NCBI GenBank assembly: GCA_036399175.1
Contig: DASWNP010000033.1
Location: 1 to 23,278 of the forward strand
DNA: 23,278 nucleotides
Reading direction: 5' to 3'
From: DASWNP01 sp036399175
GTDB lineage: Bacteria > Acidobacteriota > Blastocatellia > Pyrinomonadales > Pyrinomonadaceae
In this document: one piece after another, positions 16,017 to 22,328 of the stretch
Layout of the letters: every line of letters starts with the position of its first letter
Numbering within the stretch: the stretch's first letter is position 1
The notes under the pieces: generated by a model
Databases searched by the model: none
What the model was told of the DNA's origin: nothing
What the model saw: the letters and a program-made list of their open reading frames with translations, nothing else
Made by a program: the position numbers and the translations under genes

Positions 16017-16119
16017 GCTGGCTTTCTCTCCCAAGCAGCTACCTCAAACACGCGACGCCGACATCGCCGTTCTAAATCGCCGTTCTGTGAATATGTCATC
16101 GACATATTTGCTCCTGAAA

Positions 16120-16326
16120 CTACTTGCGTCTCTTGCCCGTCTTATCTACCATCGGAATCTCTTCTGCGGGGATAATAACCACCTTCCCATCCTTCCATGA
16201 AGCGATGGAATTGCCCGCGCGCTTATGAATCATAAGGGCGTGCTCGACGGCGTTTTGCATCGCCTCGTCCACCGCTTTTTCCTCCGCGACGAAGAGGTCT
16301 TTTAAATTCTTCGACGCCACCTTCAT
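16120..16326 (-). CDS. Small partner protein of the zeta-type ATPase
   Basis: 68 aa: KNLKDLFVAEEKAVDEAMQNAVEHALMIHKRAGNSIASWKDGKVVIIPAEEI. A helical first half and a beta-hairpin of WKDGKVVIIP type follow; similar small proteins are regularly encoded beside zeta-like ATPases. The ATG at 16326 overlaps the ATPase stop in an ATGA, so the two are coupled; an upstream in-frame Met (16353) lies within the ATPase gene. It could be the antitoxin, which is an inference from position only, since it does not resemble classical epsilon antitoxin. Confidence 0.72.
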   Translation of the reverse strand: MKVASKNLKDLFVAEEKAVDEAMQNAVEHALMIHKRAGNSIASWKDGKVVIIPAEEIPMVDKTGKRRK

Positions 16327-16907
16327 TTCGCAGCCTCTTTGAACTGATGCCATAAACTCTCCTCAATTACCGATATAACAGCCCGCTTCCCGGCAGCAAC
16401 CCGAAGCCACCGGCCGGAGATAGAATTATCATACACCACCCACGAATCCGCCAGACGGCAGTACAAGCTAAAGAAGTTACGCACACCCTTCTCGTAACGT
16501 CTGCGAATAATATGTTCCGGCACGTTATGCCCACCCAGAGATACACGCTCCTTGACGCGCTCTACAGCCAGTTCAGGACTGCGCAGCCAGATAAACAGCA
16601 GATGAAAATTGTAGCCCTGCTGTTTCAGCCTTCTCAGCCATGCTGCATAAGAGCGTGTCGACAAAGTGGTTTCAAAAGCGAAGCTACAGCCTTCATCCGC
16701 TAGTTGGCGCAAACGCCTGAGCATGATACGCCCGGCCTCAAGCGCAGCGCTCTCAGGCCGGAAAGCTGAAAGACCGAGCGCGATAGCATCAGCATTGACA
16801 TACTCGGTCAGGCCAAACTTATCTCGCAGCAGAAACGGCGCGAGAGCTGACTTCCCCGCCCCGTTCGCTCCGGCAATGATGATAATTTGCGGACTTGGCA
16901 CATTCAT
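16323..16907 (-). CDS. Zeta-toxin-family P-loop kinase
   Basis: 194 aa from the ATG at 16907, two bases after the rpiB stop; a TTG two codons earlier overlaps that stop. Walker A GANGAGKS (13-20), followed by VNADAIA and FAFETTLSTRSYAAWLRRLKQQGY, the arrangement of zeta-family ATPases that phosphorylate UDP-N-acetylglucosamine or other small molecules. HNVPEHIIRRRYEKGVRNFF is the lid region with substrate- and phosphate-binding arginines. The target in chromosomal members of this short type is mostly unknown. Its placement directly behind rpiB suggests insertion into the sugar-phosphate operon; base composition is lower in GC than rpiB. Confidence 0.85.
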   Translation of the reverse strand: MNVPSPQIIIIAGANGAGKSALAPFLLRDKFGLTEYVNADAIALGLSAFRPESAALEAGRIMLRRLRQLADEGCSFAFETTLSTRSYAAWLRRLKQQGYNFHLLFIWLRSPELAVERVKERVSLGGHNVPEHIIRRRYEKGVRNFFSLYCRLADSWVVYDNSISGRWLRVAAGKRAVISVIEESLWHQFKEAAK

Positions 16908-16909
16908 TT

Positions 16910-17746
16910 TCAACTTCGATACTGCCGCTCGACAGCTTCAATTTTGGCGACGCGCTTTTTGTGTCGTTCTTCGCTGATTTCCGTCGAGAGCCAGGCGCGG
17001 ACGATGTCGCGCATTTCATCAGTTGTGATTGTGCCGCTCCCTAGTGTGAGGACGTTGGCGTCGTTGTGCTCGCGGGAATTTTTGGCGACTTTGACGGAGT
17101 AGCAAGCGGCGGCGCGAACGCCGGGGACTTTGTTGGCGGTCATGCAGGAACCGACGCCCGCGCCGTCGATGATGATGCCGAGGTCGGCGTGTCGTTCGGA
17201 GACGGCGCGGGCGACCGCGTGGGCGAAGTCTGGATAATCGACGGCGTCGGTCGAGTTTGTGCCGAAGTCGCGCACCTGATGGCCGAGTTCGACGAGGAGC
17301 TTTTTCAGCTCTTCTTTCATGGGATAGCCGCCATGGTCTGCGCCGACGGCAATCTGTTTAGAGGCGCGCGAGCCGCGTCGGGAGGTGCGGCGCAGAAGCT
17401 CGATGCGGCGCTCGCGGATAATGTCGGCGGCGAGCGGGGTGAGGCGTGCGCCCTCGGCGATGCGCAGGCGCGCGCCTTCTTCGAGGTCGCGCACGTCGTC
17501 TTCGGTGATAATCGTCTTCGAGGATTCGTCGCGCACGTCGGACTGCTCGTCAGCAGTCGCTTCCGGCCGCACGGTCGGGATAACGCGCGCGCGCGCCGTC
17601 TCTTCCGTCTTCACAGGCGGCGAAGACTGCGGCGCGGCGCTCTCGCCCACGGATGAGCCGGTCGGCTCATCTGCCGGAAGCGCGTTCTCAAGCACGTCGC
17701 GCACGAGCGCGCGCACGCGGTCGCGTGTCGATTGGTCGTCTGCCAT
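16910..17746 (-). CDS. rpiB: RpiB-like sugar-phosphate isomerase with microcompartment-type N-terminal extension
   Basis: 278 aa, almost twice ordinary RpiB (about 150). Three parts: (1) residues 1-23 with an amphipathic helix TRDRVRALVRDVLENAL like an encapsulation peptide, then a Pro/Glu/Ser-rich linker to about 75; (2) residues 78-120 with ITEDDVRDLEEGARLRIAEG and LTPLAADIIRERRIELLRR, a short TPxAxD-type module I associate with other microcompartment proteins; (3) the RpiB/LacAB domain from 131: VGADHGGYPMKEEL (134-147), VDYPDFA, GAGVGSCMTANKVPGVRAA (195-213), NSREHNDANVLTLG. The CGTG catalytic-cysteine position of E. coli RpiB reads DGAG here (D194), so the substrate or mechanism may differ. 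First gene of the minus-strand string. Confidence 0.88.
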   Translation of the reverse strand: MADDQSTRDRVRALVRDVLENALPADEPTGSSVGESAAPQSSPPVKTEETARARVIPTVRPEATADEQSDVRDESSKTIITEDDVRDLEEGARLRIAEGARLTPLAADIIRERRIELLRRTSRRGSRASKQIAVGADHGGYPMKEELKKLLVELGHQVRDFGTNSTDAVDYPDFAHAVARAVSERHADLGIIIDGAGVGSCMTANKVPGVRAAACYSVKVAKNSREHNDANVLTLGSGTITTDEMRDIVRAWLSTEISEERHKKRVAKIEAVERQYRS

Positions 17747-17755
17747 AAGAATTCA

Positions 17756-17840
17756 AGCTTTCAGCATTCACCATTCAGCTATCAGCCCAAAGCTTCGCCT
17801 GTGTCTGGCTGAAAGCTGATAGCTGACGGCTGAATGCTTT
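17756..17840. repeat. Inverted heptamer array in a divergent promoter region (array 4)
   Basis: Right arm 17807-17840 is four units GCTGAAA, GCTGATA, GCTGACG, GCTGAAT. Left arm 17756-17788 carries complementary NNTCAGC/NNTCACC units. A 12-bp stretch pairs exactly (17775-17786 with 17815-17826). Unlike arrays 1-3 it lies between divergent genes (rpiB and hpt), so it is not at a gene end. Confidence 0.8.
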
Positions 17841-17844
17841 CTCA

Positions 17845-17873
17845 TTGACCTGCGGGAAAAGCTCTCTTAGTAT
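17845..17873 (+). promoter_or_regulatory. Probable hpt promoter TTGACC-N17-TAGTAT
   Basis: -35 TTGACC (17845-17850), 17-bp spacer, -10 TAGTAT (17868-17873). It starts immediately after the heptamer array and about 85 nt before the hpt start codon. Confidence 0.6.
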
Positions 17874-17947
17874 GTCGCACCATCAGGCGCACACGCAAAC
17901 GCGGCTCGCCGAGCCGTCGAGCTTTCATACACTTGGGAATCATACCC

Positions 17948-17952
17948 GGAGG
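17948..17952 (+). promoter_or_regulatory. Strong ribosome binding site that fixes a TTG start for hpt
   Basis: GGAGG sits 5 nt before the TTG at 17958. No in-frame ATG occurs until within the conserved PRTase domain, so the TTG is the start. Confidence 0.8.
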
Positions 17953-17957
17953 CGACT

Positions 17958-18521
17958 TTGACTTCTACCGCACCGACCGTCTCGGAATTCAGCAACCCCA
18001 ATCTTCAACCCCTCTTCACCGCCGAACAGATTCAGACGCGCATCGCCGAGCTTGGCGCTGACATTGCCCGCGACTACGCGGGTCGAAACCCTCTGCTCAT
18101 CGGCATCCTCAAAGGCGCGGTCGTCTTCATCAGCGATTTGATGCGCGCTATCGATTTGCGGCTCGGCATGGAGTTCATGGCAATCTCCAGCTACGGCTCT
18201 TCGACGCGCACGTCGGGCGAAGTGAAAATCGTCAAAGACCTCGACGTGCCGATTGAGGGCAGAGACATTCTCGTCGTCGAAGACATCGTCGATACGGGGC
18301 TGACGCTCTCCTATCTTTTGCCGAACCTGCACGCGCGCGGAGCGAGCAGCGTCAAGCTCGTCGCCCTGCTCGACAAATGGGAGCGGCGCGAGCGCGACGT
18401 GGCCATCGACTACCTCGGGTTCAAAATTCCCGACGCCTTCGTCGTCGGCTACGGACTCGACTTCGCCGAACGCTATCGCAACCTGTCCTACATCGCCGTT
18501 CTCAAAGACCCGAATGCATAG
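17958..18521 (+). CDS. hpt: Hypoxanthine(-guanine) phosphoribosyltransferase
   Basis: 187 aa, normal length. Makes IMP or GMP from the free base and PRPP in purine salvage; cytoplasmic. PRPP-binding motif ILVVEDIVDTGLTL (104-117), flexible-loop SSYGSST (78-83), PLLIGILKGAVVFISDL (45-61), KIPDAFVVGYGLDFAERYRNL (156-176). Starts with TTG behind a perfect GGAGG. The next gene begins 31 bp downstream in the same direction, so the two are probably cotranscribed. Its neighbours deoB, deoC and rpiB-like handle the sugar half of nucleosides, while this enzyme handles the base. Confidence 0.96.
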   Translation: MTSTAPTVSEFSNPNLQPLFTAEQIQTRIAELGADIARDYAGRNPLLIGILKGAVVFISDLMRAIDLRLGMEFMAISSYGSSTRTSGEVKIVKDLDVPIEGRDILVVEDIVDTGLTLSYLLPNLHARGASSVKLVALLDKWERRERDVAIDYLGFKIPDAFVVGYGLDFAERYRNLSYIAVLKDPNA

Positions 18522-18552
18522 AGGGCGCGAGCCCCAACCAACGGAGATTCAG

Positions 18553-19560
18553 ATGAAAAAACTCTTCGCAATCTTAGCCGCTACTCTCGTGTGCGCCGCC
18601 GCCTCGGCGCGCGCGCACACGCACGGCCACCGTTCCTTGCAGGCCGACTTCTCGAAGGTCGAAATCAAGACCACGAAGGTCGCGGGCAACGTCTACATGC
18701 TCGAAGGCGCGGGCGGCAACATCGGCGTCACGGCAGGGCCGGACGGCATGCTCATCGTCGATGACCAGTTCGCCCCGCTCGCAGACAAAATTCGCGCCGC
18801 GCTCAGACAGATAAACCCCAACGCGCGCCTGAGATTCGTCCTCAACACACACTGGCACTTCGACCACACGGGCGGCAACGCTGCCTTCTCTACCGAGTCA
18901 ACCATCCTCGCGCACATGAACGTGCGCAAGCGGATGGCCGTCGGCGCGACTGTTGCGGGACAGACCATCCCGCCCGCGAGCCCCGAGGCGCTCCCGCTCA
19001 TCACCTACAACGAGGGCGTGCAAATCCACTTCAACGGCGAAGAGATTCGCGTCGTACACTACCCGGCGGGGCACACCGACGGCGACAGCATCATCTTCTT
19101 CACCGGCGCAAACGTCATCCACATGGGCGACCACTTCTTCGCAAGCCGCTTCCCCTTCGTTGACCTCAATAGCGGCGGGAGCGTCGAGGGATTGACGCGT
19201 AACATCGCGCAGGTCATCGCCACTGCGCCCGCAGGCGTCAAAATCATCCCCGGGCACGGGCCACTCTCGACCATCGACGACCTGAAGACCTATCACCAGA
19301 TGCTCGTCGAGACATCAGGCATCGTACGCCAGCGCGTGGCCGCAGGCCGCACGCTCGAACAAATCAAGGCCGAGGGTCTGCCCGAAAAATGGAAGTCGTG
19401 GGGCACGGGCTTCATCAACACCGAACGCTGGCTCGAAACCCTCTACCGCACCTACAAGCAGAATGAAGGACGGACGCCGGGCGCGCTCCTGCGCTTCCCA
19501 AGCTTTTACGAACTCGACACGCGAGCGCACGCAACGCTCGAACTGAAGCGTCTCGACTAG
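18553..19560 (+). CDS. Secreted metallo-beta-lactamase-fold hydrolase
   Basis: 335 aa from the ATG at 18553, chosen because GGAG lies 6 nt upstream and a signal peptide (MKKLFAILAATLVCAAASARA) starts there; an upstream ATG overlaps hpt. Binuclear zinc motif NTHWHFDHTGG (H100, H102, D104, H105), then GHTDGDS, MGDHFF and IPGHGP supply the remaining ligands. The type is the periplasmic MBL family found widely in Acidobacteria and Proteobacteria, annotated as hydrolase or 'cyclase'. Substrate unknown; no evidence for antibiotic resistance. It follows hpt and ends in the bidirectional terminator. Confidence 0.9.
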   Translation: MKKLFAILAATLVCAAASARAHTHGHRSLQADFSKVEIKTTKVAGNVYMLEGAGGNIGVTAGPDGMLIVDDQFAPLADKIRAALRQINPNARLRFVLNTHWHFDHTGGNAAFSTESTILAHMNVRKRMAVGATVAGQTIPPASPEALPLITYNEGVQIHFNGEEIRVVHYPAGHTDGDSIIFFTGANVIHMGDHFFASRFPFVDLNSGGSVEGLTRNIAQVIATAPAGVKIIPGHGPLSTIDDLKTYHQMLVETSGIVRQRVAAGRTLEQIKAEGLPEKWKSWGTGFINTERWLETLYRTYKQNEGRTPGALLRFPSFYELDTRAHATLELKRLD

Positions 19561-19599
19561 ACCGGATAGCGAATCAACTCAGCCAAAATTTAGACGTAA

Positions 19600-19641
19600 A
19601 AAAACGGGCGCGAAGTAAGTCAAAACTTCGCGCCCGTTTTT
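19600..19641. terminator. Bidirectional Rho-independent terminator
   Basis: A perfect 17-bp stem (19600-19616 with 19625-19641) with GC-rich core ACGGGCGCGAAGT and an 8-nt loop, flanked by A on the left and T on the right. It serves the MBL gene and convergent deoB. Confidence 0.95.
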
Positions 19642-19663
19642 CATCTTCTTCGTGGCCTGAGCG

Positions 19664-20863
19664 TCAGGCCGTTACAGCTTTCAGGAAGCTTTCGCCTGCC
19701 GTTAACTTTAAGCCGAAGTTGTCGGCGATGGTCTGGCCGATATCGGCGAGAGATGCCCGGTCGCCGAGACGGACGCCGGGGCGGGCTTGTTGGCCGTAGG
19801 CGAGCAGGGGAGCGTATTCGCGCGTGTGGTCTGTGCCGCGATAGGTCGGGTCGTTGCCGTGGTCGGCGGTGATGACGAGCAGGTCGCGCGGGCGCATGGC
19901 GGCTTCGATTTCGGGGAGGCGCGCGTCGAAATGTTCGAGGGCGCGGGCGTAGCCTTCCACATCGCGGCGGTGGCCGTAGAGCATGTCGAAATCGACGAGG
20001 TTGGAGAAGATGAGTCCGCGCGTGTCGTCTCGGAGAGCGCGGACGGTCTGGTCGATGGACTGGTCGTTGTTCTTGGCTGTCAGGTCGCGTGTGACTCCGG
20101 CGGCGTCGTAGATGGAAGCGATTTTGCCGATGGCGACTACGTCGAGCCCCGCGTCGGAGAGGGCGACGAGCAGATTTTCGCGGGGCGGTGGGACGGCGTA
20201 GTCGTGCCGGTTTTCGGTGCGACGAAACTGTCCCGGCTCGCCCTCGAAGGGGCGTGCGATGACGCGCCCGACTTCGTGACGCCCGCGCAGGATGGAGCGC
20301 GCCGTCTCGCAAATCTCGTAGAGCCGGGGGACGGGGATGATGCCTTCGTGTGCGGCGATTTGAAAGACGGAATCGGCTGAGGTGTAGACGATAGGCTTGC
20401 CCGTTCGGACGTGTTCCTCGCCGAGTTCTTTGATTATCTCCGTGCCGGAGGCGGGCACGTTGCCGAGCACGCCAGGCACGCCCGTCTCTCTGACGAAGCG
20501 CTCGATAATCTCTGCGGGGAAGCCCTGCGGGTAGGTCGGGAAGGCACGCTCAAGAATGATACCTGCCATCTCCCAATGGCCTGTCGTCGTGTCTTTGCCG
20601 TTGGAGCGCAGAGCGCAACGACCGAAAGAGGCGCGAGGCTGCGGGTCGGGCGCGAGGCCGCTAAACGGTCGAGTGTTGCCGAGACCGTAGCGCTGCAAGT
20701 TGGGCAGATGCACACGGCGCGATTCGAGGATGTGGCCGAGCGTATCAGCACCCGCGTCGCCCCAATCGGCGGCGTCCGGCATCTCTCCCATGCCGAGGCT
20801 GTCCAGAACTATCAGAGCGATACGCTCGAACGCGCGCCCGCCGTTGTTTACATGCTGACTCAT
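19664..20863 (-). CDS. deoB: Phosphopentomutase
   Basis: 399 aa from the ATG at 20863. Interconverts ribose- or deoxyribose-1-phosphate and the 5-phosphates, feeding DeoC; Mn-dependent alkaline-phosphatase-superfamily enzyme. Metal and active-site motifs: LIVLDSLGMGEMPDA (D21), GKDTTTGHWEM (phospho-Thr in 92-94), VPASGTEII, YTSADSVFQIAAHE, NLVDFDMLYGHRRD (D291, H298), ITADHGNDPTYRGTDHTREYAPLL (D334, H335, H346). A TTG at 20902 would add 13 residues but falls in the G-tract motif, and the added residues are not family-like. AGAAGG lies about 15 nt before the ATG. It is downstream of a VWA gene in the same direction. Confidence 0.95.
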   Translation of the reverse strand: MSQHVNNGGRAFERIALIVLDSLGMGEMPDAADWGDAGADTLGHILESRRVHLPNLQRYGLGNTRPFSGLAPDPQPRASFGRCALRSNGKDTTTGHWEMAGIILERAFPTYPQGFPAEIIERFVRETGVPGVLGNVPASGTEIIKELGEEHVRTGKPIVYTSADSVFQIAAHEGIIPVPRLYEICETARSILRGRHEVGRVIARPFEGEPGQFRRTENRHDYAVPPPRENLLVALSDAGLDVVAIGKIASIYDAAGVTRDLTAKNNDQSIDQTVRALRDDTRGLIFSNLVDFDMLYGHRRDVEGYARALEHFDARLPEIEAAMRPRDLLVITADHGNDPTYRGTDHTREYAPLLAYGQQARPGVRLGDRASLADIGQTIADNFGLKLTAGESFLKAVTA

Positions 20864-20896
20864 AAATTGTTCGACACCTTCTCCGATTCTCTTCTT

Positions 20897-20921
20897 CCCC
20901 AACCCCTAACCCCTAAACCCC
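20897..20921 (-). promoter_or_regulatory. Four-tract G-quadruplex motif upstream of deoB
   Basis: On the minus strand four GGGG tracts are spaced by TTTA, TTA and TT, a telomere-like pattern with 7-bp periodicity. It is in the 74-bp gap between the VWA gene and deoB, 34 nt before the deoB ATG, so it would be in the mRNA leader if the genes are cotranscribed. Effect unknown. Confidence 0.75.
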
Positions 20922-20937
20922 ATCTCCATCCCCCTCT

Positions 20938-22242
20938 TCACGAGCCGGGAGCTTGATAGCCTTCGCGCGCGCGCACCTGCGCGTCCTTGATGCCTTTGAC
21001 TTCGACGCGGATGGTGCGGAAGCGTCCGTCGCGCGCTTTGTTGCTTGAGTAGTAGCCGAGACTGTACTGCGTGCCGATTTCGGCGGCGACTTGCCGGAAG
21101 GCCGAGCGGGCTTCCTGTAGGTCGGCGACGGGGAAGGTCTTGCCGCCGGAGTCGCGCGCCAGCGCGTTCATCTCTGCCCGCGCGAGGTTGTAGAGCTTGC
21201 GGCTGATGTCCATGCGCTCGAACTGTCCGAGGCGGCAGAAGTTTCCGTAGTCGGAGGGGTCTGTGTAGGGCGCGAAGAGGCGTCGGTAGCGTTGAAGCTG
21301 CGCGCGCGAAAGACGCAGCGTGCCGTCGTCGGCGCAGTCCTGAAGCAGGCGGTCTTCGACGAAGCCCTCGGTGTTGACCTGTATGAAGTAGCAGACGATG
21401 CCCGACTGTTTCAGACGCAGACGCGCTTCGTCGAAATCGGATGCGCTCGCCGAATCGACTCCGTCGGTCAGTGCGACGAGCGCGCGCCGGCCTCGCACAT
21501 CTTCACGCGCGGGCTCACGAAAGACTTCCGAGGCGACGCGCTCCAAGCCGTCGTAGAAGGGCGTGCCGTTGCTTGAGCCGATGTTTTCGAGCGCCGCCTG
21601 CAACTCTTCGCGGTCGCTCGTCAGTTGTGCTTTGACTTCGATGGTGGCGAGGCTCTCTTTGCCTTCGCGCTTCGTGCTGAAGGAGAGCAGGGCGACGCGG
21701 TCGCCGGGGCGAAGCGATTGGATGAAGGCGTTGGCGGCGCGGCGTATGAGGCCGACTTCGGCGCGCGTCGAGCCGGAAGTGTCGAGCAGGAGGGCGACCT
21801 CGAAGGGCGCTTCGGTAGTGGCGAAGTTGGCTAGACGCTGCGGGCGTCCGTCTTCGTAGAGCGTGAAATTCTCCGCGCGCAGATTCGTCAGGGGTCTGCC
21901 CGTGCGGTCGGTGACGACCGCCGGGACGGAGACCAGCTCCGTCTCGACGCGCACCACATCGTCTTCGCCGACCGCTTCCGCCGACGGCGACGATGCCGAG
22001 CGCGAGGGCGTCGCGCCGGGCGTTGCCGGCGGAGCGGGCGAAGAGGACGTCGAGCCGACGCGTCTCGGTCGCTGAAGCTGCTGCTCGGCGGGGCGCGCCT
22101 TCGGCTGCTGCTCTTCCTGCGCGCGCGCGTCGAAGAGCGCGCCGCCGAGGGCGACGAAGAGAAGGAGCATGGCGGCGAAGGCGGCAGTCGCCTTCGTCGC
22201 GCGGCCTCTGCTTCTGCGGGGGGTTGTCTGTCGGTCTGGCAC
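20938..22242 (-). CDS. Secreted VWFA-related Acidobacterial domain protein (paralogue 3)
   Basis: 434 aa with a GTG start. A basic N-region (RRSRGRATK) then the hydrophobic AFAAMLLLFVALGGALFDARA give a signal peptide; an ATG inside the hydrophobic stretch (22170) is less suitable. A Pro/Ser-rich linker (45-90) is followed by VVRVETELVSVPAVVTDRTGRPL and a VWA domain with intact MIDAS DTSGS (D154, S156, S158), T227 in SSNGTPFYDG and TDG (D260). The C-terminal part has DSGGKTFPVADLQEARSAF and QYSLGYYSSNKARDGRFR, the TIGR03436 ending. A segment with cysteines (CADDG, CRLG) separates the halves. Partner and process unknown. Divergent from a small ORF, with deoB downstream. Confidence 0.88.
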   Translation of the reverse strand: MPDRQTTPRRSRGRATKATAAFAAMLLLFVALGGALFDARAQEEQQPKARPAEQQLQRPRRVGSTSSSPAPPATPGATPSRSASSPSAEAVGEDDVVRVETELVSVPAVVTDRTGRPLTNLRAENFTLYEDGRPQRLANFATTEAPFEVALLLDTSGSTRAEVGLIRRAANAFIQSLRPGDRVALLSFSTKREGKESLATIEVKAQLTSDREELQAALENIGSSNGTPFYDGLERVASEVFREPAREDVRGRRALVALTDGVDSASASDFDEARLRLKQSGIVCYFIQVNTEGFVEDRLLQDCADDGTLRLSRAQLQRYRRLFAPYTDPSDYGNFCRLGQFERMDISRKLYNLARAEMNALARDSGGKTFPVADLQEARSAFRQVAAEIGTQYSLGYYSSNKARDGRFRTIRVEVKGIKDAQVRAREGYQAPGS

Positions 22243-22328
22243 GGGCTTACACTCTCTTGCATTCTCAAATCTCGTGACATTGAAATAATAGCCGCAAACG
22301 AGCGTCGGCTAAAAGGAGAAAACGCGCT

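Larger units (their letters stand above)
15322..16099. repeat. Direct repeats of the deoC start region flanking a toxin-antitoxin pair
   Basis: Segment 15322-15347 (first codons and ATG of deoC) recurs at 16074-16099 with 25 of 26 bases the same. A weaker match continues through the GCTCCT ribosome-binding block. The upstream copy makes an ATG followed by codons for TYSQNGD and then an unrelated frame, so it is a decapitated deoC start. An 11-bp part of it (ATCGCCGTTCT) is tandemly duplicated at 16063 and 16076. The 752-bp offset matches a cassette holding the Phd/PIN pair. Confidence 0.9.

Noticed and set aside
15322..16099. Insertion sequence bounded by target-site duplication
   Set aside because: No transposase and no terminal inverted repeats. 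The repeated block is deoC's own start and ribosome-binding region, longer than usual target duplications.
18553..19560. Antibiotic-resistance beta-lactamase
   Set aside because: Only the metallo-beta-lactamase fold motifs are shared. The fold covers many hydrolases, and nothing here indicates beta-lactam activity.
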